The notes beneath the pieces were generated by a model, which saw nothing but the letters and a program-made list of their open reading frames with translations, was not told the DNA's origin and ran no database searches. Made by a program: the position numbers and the translations under genes. A DNA stretch of 64,000 bases, from NCBI RefSeq assembly GCF_004791695.1, contig NZ_SRSO01000025.1, positions 17,144 through 81,143 on the forward strand, read 5' to 3'. Of the stretch, positions 26,281 to 36,223 are shown piece after piece (the first letter of the stretch is position 1; every line of letters begins with the position of its first letter). This DNA is from Flavivirga rizhaonensis. GTDB lineage: Bacteria; Bacteroidota; Bacteroidia; Flavobacteriales; Flavobacteriaceae.

Positions 26281-27176
26281 AATTTTTCTTGAGATGAATT
26301 CATTTTTCTTTTTTTGGAAAAAAGCCAAGGAATCAGTTCTGCTTCGTTAAAAGCTTTTTTGAATGATTCTCGGTGACCTGTATTTGTGTACTCTGTATAC
26401 CTTACATCTGCATTACTATTAGACAATAGCTTAAACATTGTCCTTGACCCTGCTACTGGGTTCCACTTATCCATATCCCCATGAAATATCCAGAATGAAA
26501 TATGCTTTATTTTTTCCAGTTGATCTGGATCAGAATAGCCAGCCATAGGTATGGCTCCTGCAAATAAATGTGGTTTTCTGGCTGTGAATTCCCAAGTTCC
26601 AAAACCACCCATTGACAGTCCTATGATATAAACTCTGTCTGTATCAATATTTTTATCTTTTATCGTTTGTTCAATTAATTCTAATGCAGCTGCTCCAGAT
26701 TCGGAAGGCTCGGTACTCATTTTATAAGTGCCATCTGTACCTAACCCTTTAAAAGGTGTTTCTGGTGAATTGCCAATCCATTTTGCCCATTCTTCATTTT
26801 CTGTTTTATCTGAACACTGTGGAATTAAAATATGACAAGGGTATTGAGATTGCATTGTGTTTCCTAATAATGAATTTGAATTTATTATTATTCCTGCTTC
26901 ATGGTATATCTTTGAATCATTATCAACTCCCCGATCTCCTCTTCCGTGTAAAAAAACCACTAAAGGAATTTTTGTTTGAGCCTCATTATTAGGGCTAAAC
27001 AAACGATAAGGCATCTTTAAACCATTTGAAGACGAAAAAACATACTTTGTTAATAAAGAATCAATTGTCAATTTTTCCATGTTATAAGCCTTCTCACCTA
27101 AGGTGTCTTTTTGTGCATTTCCAACTATACAGCTTAGAAAAACAAAAAAAATAAATGGTATAGATAATTTTAACAT
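26277..27176 (-). CDS. Exported alpha/beta hydrolase (dienelactone hydrolase/esterase type)
   Basis: A 299-residue secreted hydrolase. After a signal peptide (about 1-22, ending GNAQ) the oxyanion segment VVFLHGRGDRG, the nucleophile elbow GLSMGG (Ser188) and the acid/His pair in FHGDMDKW and TNTGHRESF are all present. It resembles the peptidase-like esterases often found in polysaccharide loci, where they remove acyl groups from the glycan. The frame could begin at GTG 27233, but the ATG at 27176 gives the signal peptide. A copy of the proposed ECF promoter element lies 107 nt upstream, and the GH3 gene follows with a 4-nt overlap. Confidence 0.85.
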   Translation of the reverse strand: MLKLSIPFIFFVFLSCIVGNAQKDTLGEKAYNMEKLTIDSLLTKYVFSSSNGLKMPYRLFSPNNEAQTKIPLVVFLHGRGDRGVDNDSKIYHEAGIIINSNSLLGNTMQSQYPCHILIPQCSDKTENEEWAKWIGNSPETPFKGLGTDGTYKMSTEPSESGAAALELIEQTIKDKNIDTDRVYIIGLSMGGFGTWEFTARKPHLFAGAIPMAGYSDPDQLEKIKHISFWIFHGDMDKWNPVAGSRTMFKLLSNSNADVRYTEYTNTGHRESFKKAFNEAELIPWLFSKKRKMNSSQEKL

Positions 27177-27282
27177 CTTAACTGTTTCTAAAGGGTTGAA
27201 ATGCCCCTTATTTAAATCAGGGGCAATCAACACAAAAACTAAACTAATTTGATACTTATTTTTACTTAAGCTCTCTATTATA

Positions 27283-27311
27283 AAGACCCATAGGAAAGAA
27301 AAACGGGTAGC
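27283..27311 (-). promoter_or_regulatory. Proposed ECF-sigma promoter, copy 2
   Basis: On the minus strand this reads GCTACCC, 15 nt, GGGTCTT. The same blocks, spacing and much of the spacer (starting GTTTT) occur at 36224-36252. It precedes the esterase-GH3-GH3-gluconate operon. Assignment to the nearby ECF factor is inference. Confidence 0.6.
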
Positions 27312-27422
27312 ATTAAAATGACAATTATAATTTTAAAAAATAAATGAAAGATTTTTAGAACAGATACAGCCTAAATATTAAGCCATAGATTTTGTGTCCT
27401 GCGTTTGTTTTTTCATAAAACA

Positions 27423-30400
27423 TCAATTTATTTTAATAAATTGAGGGGAATCGTTATTTTTGGCTGCAATGATATGTTTGTGACCATTAATACTAATTGA
27501 AATCAAATCTTTTACATCCCCTCTAATAGATAAACCACATTTTACATTAGGAACTGGTAAAAAATTGCCTTGCCCATCCCCCTTTAAGTAAGTCCCTATA
27601 CTTGAATCATTTCTTGGGGTTTCTATTTCTGAAGCATATAAATTTCCAGCAATCACAATATCTTTGTTACCATCGTTATCTATATCAGCAGCAATTATTC
27701 TATTTACCGAAGAGAACTGTGTTTCGTTAGGTAATTTGGTCAACTTAAATTTACCGCTTCCCAAATTCTCTATATAACTGCTGGCAAAAGTATGTGCTTT
27801 ATAGTGTATCTCCGCATTAGCCAATGCCTCTTTACCGTATACCTCTGAAACATCAGCTACTGCAAACGAATTATAATTTTCAAATTTTTTATTCAATGAT
27901 GGTATTTGTTGTGATGAACATGATTTACCTCGTACTGGAAACAATTTACCGAAATTGTAATAACTTAAAACAATATCTTTTCTTTTGTTATCATCAAAAT
28001 CATCTGCGTATACCTCAAATGGTTCTTCTATTGTGGCTTTATATTTATAATTTAAGCCAAGATTACCTACTACGTAATCCATGTCGCCATCGTTATCAAA
28101 ATCATCTTGAGTAATCCCAGACCACCATCCATTAGTATTTTCTAGACCTATGCTTTCTGTAACATTTTTAAACGCTCCTCCGGTATTACTATAAAATAAA
28201 ATTGGAGTCCACTCACCTATTATTATTAAATCTAAAGTACCGTTAGCATCAAAATCTGTCCAACTAGCATCGGTAATCATACCTAATTTTTCAAAATCTG
28301 GCGCTAAATAAGGCGTTACATCTTTAAAAACTCCTTTGTCGTTATTCAAAATATAACTTTTTGTAGGCCACGGGTATTGACCAGCTACTAATCGACCTCC
28401 AACAAATAAATCTAAATCTCCATCTTTATCATAATCTCCTGCTTTTACTCTAGAACCACTTGTTATTATTTCTGGTAAATTATTTTCTCCTTTAATAAAG
28501 GCTCCTTTTCCTGTGTTGATATATAAACGATCTTGAAAGTGTGATAAGCCATGTATTTTTTCATTACCTCCACTAACTACATACAAATCTTGATCGCCAT
28601 CGGCATCGGCATCAAAAAATAAAGCGCCCATGTCTTCTTGTTTTTTATCTACCTCCCATACATCTTTATTCGTTCTATTAAATTTGCCTTCTGAGTTTTG
28701 AATAAAGAGAGCCCCAGCTTGTTGTGACGCACCTCCTATGTAAAAGTCTTCTAATCCATCACCATTAACATCTGCCACAGCAACGCCCGATCCTAGCATC
28801 GATGTTTTATGCGGAAGCAATGGTTCCAAATAGTAATCATTATAATTATTTTCTGTATGTTTAAAATCTACTTCAAGTGAATCTAGCGCTACTGTTTTAA
28901 ACATTTTTAGGTTTTCAATAGATCCTTTGGTTTGATCTATAGCTGATGAAAAATCAACGACTAAGTTTTGACCTGCTTTTACATTTTTTATTTCAGAAAT
29001 ATGATTATTTGGCCAAACAACTTTAACCTTAGAAATATTCTCAGTCTTTCCCAATCCAAAATGCAATTGAGGTGCTACAGAGGATTGGAAACCTCTGGAT
29101 AAGGTAAGCTCATTGTATTGTTCTAATGAATCTGTTAATACATAAACTTTTGCTCCAAGACCATTTTTGTTTTTTTCAGGTCCTTTTAAAGTGACTTGTA
29201 AATAGTTATTATTATCTAAATTATTGTTTCTGTAAACCGAAGCTTTTTGATCTATATTATTTATAACATAATCTAAATCACCATCATTATCTAAATCTGC
29301 ATAAACAGCTCCATTAGAAAAGGTTTTTTCTTCCCATCCCCATGCTGTGACCATATTTTTAAAGGTATAATCTCTGGTATTTTTATAAATATAATTGGAT
29401 ACTTTTTCTGAAGGGATCTGTTCTATTTCTTCTGCAGATAACTTTACACCTCCAAAATGATTTCTGGATTTTAATTGTTTAAAATAATCTCTGTTATTAA
29501 TATCTCTTCGGGTACCATTAGAAATAGTTAAATCTTTCCAACCATCATTATCTAAATCAGCAAAAAGGATTGACCAACTCCAATCGGTTGTCGCTATTCC
29601 AGCTAACCTGGAAACTTCACTAAATATAGGATTACCATTTGTATCAATTCCTCTATTGAGTTGAAGACAATTTTGCATGTATTGGTAATTTAGCCCTGCC
29701 TTTACCATCTTTGCAAAACCTCTAGGGTTCATACTTGCCATATTTGCTTTAGATCTTCTGTTATCCTCTGGCGTCATATCTACTTGAGCAATATCGATAA
29801 GCTTATCATTATTATAGTCGGCTACATCGACTCCCATACCATACTGAGCAGTATGGTTAACAGATTCTGCCGCAATTTCTGTAAAAGTGCTGTTCTTATT
29901 ATTAATGTATAAATAATCTGCAGAATCAAAATCATTAGATACATAAATATCTTTCCAACCGTCATTATTAAAATCAGCGATGGTAGCACTTAAAGACAGA
30001 CCAAAGTTTAGAATCCCTGATTCAACGGTAACATCTGTGAAGGAACCATCACCATTATTGCGATATAAAATATCTGATTCCTCTATTTTAGGATGATTTG
30101 CTTTTCGTTGATATAATGCTACGGGGCTTTTAAAAGGTGTTGGCGGATAATTTGCAAGATAAAGGTCTAAATCGCCATCATTATCATAATCAAAAAAAGT
30201 ACTCTGTGTGGTATGCCCATTATCATCTATCCCAAATGCTTTGGATTTTTCTGTAAACGTAGTATCTCCATTGTTTACATATAGTAGGTTATTTCTATTA
30301 TTTCCTTTTCCTGAAACACTCACATAAATGTCTAAATAGCCATCATTATTAATGTCTACCATGGTAGTTCCTGTAACCCATCTATCATCTCCTGCTACTC

Positions 30401-30704
30401 CTGAACTATTGGTAATATCTTTAAATACAAAATCACCTTTATTAAGATAAAGTGTGTTGGATTTCATATTTGCAGTAAAAAACAAATCCACAAGACCATC
30501 GTTATTAATATCTCCCGCAGATACGCCTCCTCCCATATACATGTAAGGGTAATTGAAGTAGTTTAAACTATCGGATTCAAAAATATCATTTGAAAATAAA
30601 ATACCTGTCTTGTCTGACGAAAGCAGACTAAATTGCTTTACATCTTGCTTTTTACAAGATAACACTAGAAACAAAATAACAAAACTGGTATAAATAATCT
30701 TCAT
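27423..30704 (-). CDS. VCBS/FG-GAP repeat and ASPIC/UnbV domain lipoprotein
   Basis: A 1093-residue surface lipoprotein (signal ends VLSC, Cys17). Many FG-GAP/VCBS beta-propeller blades are visible through calcium-binding DxDxDGxxD-type loops, such as DINNDGLVDLFF, DYDNDGDLDLYL and DFDNDGDMDYVV. The central part (about 500-570) has the ASPIC/UnbV signature, including GRGFQSSVAPQLHFGLG-like sequence and WPNNHISEIKNV. Such proteins are regular companions of SusC/SusD genes and are thought to bind glycans or assist at the cell surface, but no activity is established. A terminator hairpin ends 15 nt before its ATG, separating it from susD. Confidence 0.9.
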   Translation of the reverse strand: MKIIYTSFVILFLVLSCKKQDVKQFSLLSSDKTGILFSNDIFESDSLNYFNYPYMYMGGGVSAGDINNDGLVDLFFTANMKSNTLYLNKGDFVFKDITNSSGVAGDDRWVTGTTMVDINNDGYLDIYVSVSGKGNNRNNLLYVNNGDTTFTEKSKAFGIDDNGHTTQSTFFDYDNDGDLDLYLANYPPTPFKSPVALYQRKANHPKIEESDILYRNNGDGSFTDVTVESGILNFGLSLSATIADFNNDGWKDIYVSNDFDSADYLYINNKNSTFTEIAAESVNHTAQYGMGVDVADYNNDKLIDIAQVDMTPEDNRRSKANMASMNPRGFAKMVKAGLNYQYMQNCLQLNRGIDTNGNPIFSEVSRLAGIATTDWSWSILFADLDNDGWKDLTISNGTRRDINNRDYFKQLKSRNHFGGVKLSAEEIEQIPSEKVSNYIYKNTRDYTFKNMVTAWGWEEKTFSNGAVYADLDNDGDLDYVINNIDQKASVYRNNNLDNNNYLQVTLKGPEKNKNGLGAKVYVLTDSLEQYNELTLSRGFQSSVAPQLHFGLGKTENISKVKVVWPNNHISEIKNVKAGQNLVVDFSSAIDQTKGSIENLKMFKTVALDSLEVDFKHTENNYNDYYLEPLLPHKTSMLGSGVAVADVNGDGLEDFYIGGASQQAGALFIQNSEGKFNRTNKDVWEVDKKQEDMGALFFDADADGDQDLYVVSGGNEKIHGLSHFQDRLYINTGKGAFIKGENNLPEIITSGSRVKAGDYDKDGDLDLFVGGRLVAGQYPWPTKSYILNNDKGVFKDVTPYLAPDFEKLGMITDASWTDFDANGTLDLIIIGEWTPILFYSNTGGAFKNVTESIGLENTNGWWSGITQDDFDNDGDMDYVVGNLGLNYKYKATIEEPFEVYADDFDDNKRKDIVLSYYNFGKLFPVRGKSCSSQQIPSLNKKFENYNSFAVADVSEVYGKEALANAEIHYKAHTFASSYIENLGSGKFKLTKLPNETQFSSVNRIIAADIDNDGNKDIVIAGNLYASEIETPRNDSSIGTYLKGDGQGNFLPVPNVKCGLSIRGDVKDLISISINGHKHIIAAKNNDSPQFIKIN

Positions 30705-30718
30705 TTTATAAATTTAAG

Positions 30719-30754
30719 GAAAAAAGAGGCTTTTGAATAAATTCCAAAGCCTCT
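30719..30754 (-). terminator. Intrinsic terminator after susD
   Basis: The arms AGAGGCTTT (30725-30733) and AAAGCCTCT (30746-30754) pair perfectly; on the minus strand the stem runs into TTTTTTCC. It lies about 205 nt beyond the susD stop and just before the start codon of the VCBS gene, so it can also reduce read-through into that gene. Confidence 0.8.
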
Positions 30755-30958
30755 ATCAAATTAAACTAACTCAACAATAAACTTTAATAATACCAATTCT
30801 CATTTGAAATAACCTTAATAAAACACCCTTTTTCGCCTTCTACTTCAATAGAAAAAGAAACCGTAACTGAGGCTATGCTTTATTTTTATATTTTGTATAA
30901 AGCAAAAAATCATTATTTTATTTTACAGTAATTCCAAACAAGAAATGGTATAAATTAA

Positions 30959-32509
30959 TTAATATCCATCATTTTGTTTAAGATTAGGATTAGCACTTAA
31001 CTGAGAACTTGGTATTGGATATATTTCACGATTAGCAGGCATATCTAATCCATAATTATCCATGATAAATTTATTAGCTTCTCCTGATCTTCTGATAACC
31101 CCCCAAAGTGAGAATTCACCAGCTAACTCGAGTCTATACTCTTTTAGTATACCATCCATATCTACCGTTTTATTAGGAGCAGTACCACCCCAGGCTCTAT
31201 TTCTTACTCTATCAAAAGCAGCCTGTGCTTTAGCAGTTTGTCCATCTTTTAAAGCAGCTTCCGCTAAACTTAGCAAAGCACCTCCATAGCGCATCCAAAT
31301 ATGACCTTGTCCGCCAAAAAGAATAGATCTTCCCCATCCTTCAATTTCAGGGTCTCTCCAGGATTTAACAGCCCAGTATCCTGATCTTGTTTCTGGCGAC
31401 CCACCAGTCCATGGTTCAGCAACGGTACCTACTGTATTAATATCAACGCCATCATAATTTATAATATCAATTAATGGATCAGGGTGTTCTTCTCCAGGAG
31501 CCAGAACCGTCGCTGATCTTCTTAAATCGCCTGGTTCGAAAGCATCGTATAATTCTTTTGATGGAATCCCAGTAAATCCACCGCCACCAGTAATATCCGT
31601 AGGCATCGCAAATAATTGCAAAATATTCACTTCATCATTTCTACCCCAACTTAAATCAGCATTAGCAGCCCATTGTAGTTCGAATATTGATTCTTTACCA
31701 TTGGGATTTGCTAGCGCATGAATGTCAAGAAAATTATCCTCCAAATCAAGAACCGGACTATCTTCTAATGCTTCATAAGCCGTAACTGCTTCTCCATATT
31801 GTTTTAACCACATATGTGCATTTCCTAAAACAGTATAAGCTGTTGCTTTAGTTATTCTTCCTTTTTCAACATCATAAGTCCAGGGGAGCAAAGTTATAGC
31901 CTCAATTGCATCTGTTACAATCTGTTGGAATACCATATCTTGGGAATCTCTTGCTTTAAAAGGATCATCAGCAGGGCTAAGCATTAATGGAACATCACCA
32001 TAAACTTCACATAAATATTGGTAAGAAATACATCTAAGAACCAATACTTCTCCTATTAAACGATTACCTAAATCGGTATTAATACTTCCATTTTCGACTG
32101 CAGTTCGCAAACCTTCAAGTGTAATATTTGCTCTACCAATTTGTCTGTAATGGTTAGGCCAAATCTTAACAGCAACATCACTAGAAGATGGGTCTGGATT
32201 AAAATTTAAATAAGAGCTAGTTGCTGGATTTTCATTGTTTAAAAAATCTAACCCAGTGCTATTGGCCCATCTATGAATTCCTTTCACATTATATTCATTA
32301 GGTATTCCTGGATCTCCTTGTGAGTCATTTTGGAACGCATCATAAACACCTGTCACAGCTGCCAATGCCGTATCATCGGAGCTAAAAACTACTTCGCTAG
32401 TTAAATCCTGATTATTGGTATCAACTAAAAAATTATCAGAGCAAGCAACCAATGTACCGACAAGTACAATAGTAATTAAAAGCCCTATTCTTTTTATTTT
32501 TATATTCAT
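30959..32509 (-). CDS. susD: SusD/RagB family nutrient-binding outer membrane lipoprotein
   Basis: A 516-residue SusD-like lipoprotein with a signal ending LVAC (Cys23) and the SDNFLVD start common to the family. SusD proteins lid the SusC channel and bind the target oligosaccharide. Helical TPR-like segments alternate with loops; LIGEVLVLRCISYQYLCEVY and the C-terminal RLELAGEFSLWGVIRR, IYPIPSSQL and NPNLKQN are strong family marks. It begins 10 nt after the susC stop, the normal arrangement. The bound sugar cannot be predicted from sequence, but the downstream GH3 genes point to beta-glucose-containing chains. Confidence 0.96.
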   Translation of the reverse strand: MNIKIKRIGLLITIVLVGTLVACSDNFLVDTNNQDLTSEVVFSSDDTALAAVTGVYDAFQNDSQGDPGIPNEYNVKGIHRWANSTGLDFLNNENPATSSYLNFNPDPSSSDVAVKIWPNHYRQIGRANITLEGLRTAVENGSINTDLGNRLIGEVLVLRCISYQYLCEVYGDVPLMLSPADDPFKARDSQDMVFQQIVTDAIEAITLLPWTYDVEKGRITKATAYTVLGNAHMWLKQYGEAVTAYEALEDSPVLDLEDNFLDIHALANPNGKESIFELQWAANADLSWGRNDEVNILQLFAMPTDITGGGGFTGIPSKELYDAFEPGDLRRSATVLAPGEEHPDPLIDIINYDGVDINTVGTVAEPWTGGSPETRSGYWAVKSWRDPEIEGWGRSILFGGQGHIWMRYGGALLSLAEAALKDGQTAKAQAAFDRVRNRAWGGTAPNKTVDMDGILKEYRLELAGEFSLWGVIRRSGEANKFIMDNYGLDMPANREIYPIPSSQLSANPNLKQNDGY

Positions 32510-32519
32510 AACAGTTTAT

Positions 32520-35500
32520 TTAAAATTTCAAATTAAGACCTAAAGTAAATGTTTTAGAAAGCGGATATGCTCCGGCATCAATACCTCTAGTCGTTACGCT
32601 ACTATTTCCATTAATATCAGCATTTTGACCAATCTCTGGATCAGAACCAGAATAATCGGTTATGGTAAATACATTTTGAGCACTTGCATAAATTCTTAAA
32701 TTGCTTAATCCAAGCTTTTCAATAACATCAGATGGCAAGCTGTAACCTACGTTAAGATTTCTCAATCTAAAATAGGAACCATCTTCAACAAAATAACTGG
32801 AAGCTCTGTTGTTTTGAATATTACCATCGTCTATAAGTGCTCTTGCGAAAGTATTAGAAGAGCCTTCTCCAGTCCAACGGTTGTTAAAATATTCTGTACT
32901 TACATTAGAGAAAGAGGCCGAATTTCCATAACCAGAAGCACTTTCTAATTCACGCTTTACCAGGTTTAATATTTCACTACCATATGACCCATAGAAATTA
33001 AAGCCTACATCAAAATTCTTATAGTTAAACGTTAAATTTAAACTTCCAAAGAAATCAGGAACCGGGCTACCAATAGTTGTTCTATCATCTCCATTAATAA
33101 CACCATCATCATTTAAATCTAAAAATTTACGATCACCTGGTGCAGGCACAACATCATTAGCACGAGTAGGAGCAGCATCAACTTCTGCCTGAGTTTGAAA
33201 AATTCCATCAGCTACAAAACCGTAGAAAGCGCCTACTTCTCCACCAACCCTAGATCTAGTAACGTCATACCAAAAACCATCTTCATTAAAATCATCTAAA
33301 AATTGGTTAGGGAATCTAACTTCTCCTGCAGGATTATTAAGATCGGTAATTTCGTTGTTTATTGTCGTTATATTGGCATTTATGTCAAATGTAAAATCAC
33401 CATTATTTTTACGATATCCTACTAAAAATTCAAATCCTTTGTTAACTACGGTACCTCCATTTTGTGGTTGTGTAGTGAAACCAGATTGAGCTGGTACGGT
33501 TTGGAAAAACAAGAAGTTCCCCGACTCTCTATTAAAGTAATCTGCTGTAAAATAGAGTTTACCATCTAATAATTCACCTTCCAGACCAATATTCGTTTGT
33601 GTTTGTGTTTCCCAACTTAAATCAGAATTAGCTAATGCAAGAGGAGCTAAACCTAATGAACTATTTACTGGAGTACCATCAAAAGTATAATTTGTATCAT
33701 TTGTACCACCTTGCCCAATAAAAAGAGGAAGGTACCCAAAAGGATCTATACCTTCAAAGTTTCCTGTTTCACCCCAACTTGCTCTAAATTTTAATACATC
33801 AAAAACACTATCATCCATAAAATCTTCTTCGTCAATATTCCATCCAGCTGCAAAAGAAGGGAAAACACCCCATAAGTTCTGTGGACTAAAAACATTGCCT
33901 ACTCCATCTCTTCTTATAGTACCTGTTACATAATATTTGCTATCAAAACTGTAGTTTAATCTTGCAAAAGTACTGGCAAGTGTTCTTCTGTCAGAAAAAC
34001 CAGAAGAATCTTTAATATCATCTGCTGCTGTAATACTTCTTATTGCGTTATTTAAAAAACCAATACCAGTTATATCTATTAATTTTCTAAATCTTCTTTG
34101 TGCAGAAACTCCGCCTAAAACATCAATGGTGTGCTTATCATTAAATATTTTCTTATATTTTAAAAGATATTCTGCTAACCATTCATTACTCGTAGACTGG
34201 TTAGTACTATATTCTGCATTAACTCTTTGGTCAATATTACCATTACTACGATAGTATGCTGGTTGAAAAAATTCACTAGCAAAATTATCGACTCTTGCAC
34301 CAACTTTTAATTGAGTTGATACCCCTCCATAAATATCCCATTCTGCATCAATATTAGCTAGAACAGTATTGGTGACATTATCTTGATCGTTCTCTAATGC
34401 TCGTGCTACCCAGTTTCTACCATCACGGAAAGCTTCTCCTGTCACATCTGGAAATGCTCCAAAATTACCATTTGCATCAACAGGAAGATCGGTCGGGTTT
34501 GTGCCTCCTTCCAGGTTAGCCTCTCCTATAGGTGCTAAGTGTGGTACTGTAGAAAATAAATTTAATAAAGCATCACGCCCTGTACCCAATGGTTGGAAAC
34601 TTTGAGAGGTGATATATTTTACGTTACTTTTTAAACGGATTTTATCAGTGATGTCAAAAGCTGCATTAAAGCCTAAGTCATATCTTTTATATTTAGATGC
34701 AAGAAGGGTACCTTCTTCATCAAATATCCCAGCTGTAAAAGCTATTCTAGATTTTTCACCACCGCCCCTAACACTTAATGTTACACTTTTCATTGCAGCT
34801 GAATCAAATATTTCATCTTGCCAATCTATATTTCTCAAAGAACCTGGGTTACTCCAACCAGCGTAAGGTACTGCTACACCACTTACATCATCATCTGCAC
34901 TACTACTAAGTTCTAATGCTAATGCTGCAAATTGATTGACGTCTAAAACATCAACTCTTTTAGGCTGTGTACGGAATCCCATAAATGAATTCAATTCTAC
35001 TTGTACTTTTCCTTTTAATCCTTGTTTGGTTTGAATAATTACAACACCGTTACTTGCACGGACTCCATATAGAGCTGTTGCCGATGCATCTTTTAACACA
35101 GATAAAGATTGGATCGTGTTCGGGTTAATAAAAGAAATATCATTTGTTGGAAAGCCATCAACAACATACAATGGTGTTGTACTACCAAAAGAACCTACAC
35201 CACGAATGTTTACAGAAACAGAAGCACCTGGTGCACCTGAATTAGATGTAACTTGTACACCAGCAGTTTTACCTTGTAATGCCTGATCTACCGTTGTTGC
35301 AGGAAATGTATTTAGTTCTTCCGCACCAATAACAGCAATTGCACCGGTTAAATCCTTTTTAGAGGCTGTACCATAGGCAACAACGACTACTTCACTTAGA
35401 GATTGTGTGTCTTCTTCAAGGCTAATGTCAATAGTAGATCTACCATTAACTGAAACTTCTTGTGTAACGTAACCTATATAACTTACTACTAATGTAGCAT

Positions 35501-35810
35501 TGTCTTCTACATTGGAAATAGTATAGTTGCCATCAAAATCTGCTTGTGCTCCATTGTTAGTCCCTTTAACTACAATATTTGCTCCAGCTAGAGGAATTCC
35601 GTTAGTATCTTTAATAGTTCCAGAAATTGATTTCTGGATATTAGAGCTTTCCACATTTCCCGATTCCAAAGTAGTATTCACGTTATCTGAATGTACTATG
35701 GTTTGAACCGAAAAAAATGAAATTATCAATAAAAGTAAATTTACCTTCATTTTTAAGTTAATTTTAAGTGAATTGAGCCACAATAGCCCAAAACTTTTAG
35801 AGTTTTTCAT
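32520..35810 (-). CDS. susC: SusC/RagA family TonB-dependent transporter
   Basis: A 1096-residue TonB-dependent outer membrane transporter. The N-terminus has a signal (probably from Met21, ending TIVHS), then a carboxypeptidase-regulatory-like domain (about 60-140: GTIKDTNGIPLAGANIVVKG), a TonB-box-like SEVVVVAYG, the plug (about 150-270, with VRGVGSF-type and LKDASATALYGVRASNG motifs) and a long barrel to the C-terminus. No STN signalling domain lies ahead of the plug, which matters because the neighbouring sigma/anti-sigma pair would normally be triggered through one. The upstream ATG at 35810 is kept because related proteins carry a similar lead. It is followed by susD after 10 nt. Confidence 0.96.
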   Translation of the reverse strand: MKNSKSFGLLWLNSLKINLKMKVNLLLLIISFFSVQTIVHSDNVNTTLESGNVESSNIQKSISGTIKDTNGIPLAGANIVVKGTNNGAQADFDGNYTISNVEDNATLVVSYIGYVTQEVSVNGRSTIDISLEEDTQSLSEVVVVAYGTASKKDLTGAIAVIGAEELNTFPATTVDQALQGKTAGVQVTSNSGAPGASVSVNIRGVGSFGSTTPLYVVDGFPTNDISFINPNTIQSLSVLKDASATALYGVRASNGVVIIQTKQGLKGKVQVELNSFMGFRTQPKRVDVLDVNQFAALALELSSSADDDVSGVAVPYAGWSNPGSLRNIDWQDEIFDSAAMKSVTLSVRGGGEKSRIAFTAGIFDEEGTLLASKYKRYDLGFNAAFDITDKIRLKSNVKYITSQSFQPLGTGRDALLNLFSTVPHLAPIGEANLEGGTNPTDLPVDANGNFGAFPDVTGEAFRDGRNWVARALENDQDNVTNTVLANIDAEWDIYGGVSTQLKVGARVDNFASEFFQPAYYRSNGNIDQRVNAEYSTNQSTSNEWLAEYLLKYKKIFNDKHTIDVLGGVSAQRRFRKLIDITGIGFLNNAIRSITAADDIKDSSGFSDRRTLASTFARLNYSFDSKYYVTGTIRRDGVGNVFSPQNLWGVFPSFAAGWNIDEEDFMDDSVFDVLKFRASWGETGNFEGIDPFGYLPLFIGQGGTNDTNYTFDGTPVNSSLGLAPLALANSDLSWETQTQTNIGLEGELLDGKLYFTADYFNRESGNFLFFQTVPAQSGFTTQPQNGGTVVNKGFEFLVGYRKNNGDFTFDINANITTINNEITDLNNPAGEVRFPNQFLDDFNEDGFWYDVTRSRVGGEVGAFYGFVADGIFQTQAEVDAAPTRANDVVPAPGDRKFLDLNDDGVINGDDRTTIGSPVPDFFGSLNLTFNYKNFDVGFNFYGSYGSEILNLVKRELESASGYGNSASFSNVSTEYFNNRWTGEGSSNTFARALIDDGNIQNNRASSYFVEDGSYFRLRNLNVGYSLPSDVIEKLGLSNLRIYASAQNVFTITDYSGSDPEIGQNADINGNSSVTTRGIDAGAYPLSKTFTLGLNLKF

Positions 35811-35860
35811 ATCTTTGAAATGTTATTAATAATTAGCTAATCGTTTAGTTGATTATTCTA

Positions 35861-35895
35861 ATCGGGAAGTATTACAGTACTTCTCGATTTTTTTT
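35861..35895 (+). terminator. Terminator-like hairpin in the mini-FecR/susC gap
   Basis: The arms ATCGGGAAGTA (35861-35871) and TACTTCTCGAT (35878-35888) pair with one G-T wobble around a 6-nt loop, followed by eight T residues on the plus strand. No plus-strand gene precedes it. On the minus strand it is a susC leader hairpin preceded by A residues. Confidence 0.55.
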
Positions 35896-35979
35896 GTTTT
35901 ATATTCTAAATTGTAGTTTTCTTTATTTCATATAAGTTTTTTTGATTTTAAGTTAATTTAGTTTGTCTTTAGTGGTTTA

Positions 35980-36192
35980 TTATTCTAGTTTTTGCTTTAC
36001 ATGTTTCCAAGCAAATTCAGTATCTAATTCAATTATTTCTGAAATATCTTTTCCCCTGCTTTTTAAAGCTTCAAGACGATAAAACATAAATTCATTTATA
36101 TATGACTCGTCCATCCAGCTTCTAAAATCCGCTTCTTCTTTTCCAGTTAAGTTATAATCTAGTTTTCTTATTATCAGTTTTACTATGTCCAT
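35980..36192 (-). CDS. Mini-FecR: stand-alone N-terminal anti-sigma domain
   Basis: A 70-residue protein matching only the cytoplasmic N-terminal domain of FecR-type anti-sigma factors: LTGKEEADFRSWMDES is followed by FMFYRLEAL and by the boundary motif DTEFAWKHVKQKL, where full-length FecR proteins go on to a membrane segment and a periplasmic domain. Here a TAA ends the frame, and only 169 nt remain before susC, too little for the missing 250 or more residues. It follows the ECF sigma gene by 121 nt and precedes susC. It could bind the sigma factor without membrane control, or be a decayed remnant that is still open. Confidence 0.7.
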   Translation of the reverse strand: MDIVKLIIRKLDYNLTGKEEADFRSWMDESYINEFMFYRLEALKSRGKDISEIIELDTEFAWKHVKQKLE

Positions 36193-36223
36193 TATTATGA
36201 CGCTACGAAAGCTATTTATAATT

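Noticed and set aside
26281..26328. Longer TTG start of the second GH3
   Set aside because: It would put 16 charged residues before the signal peptide and remove the ATGA overlap with the esterase gene.
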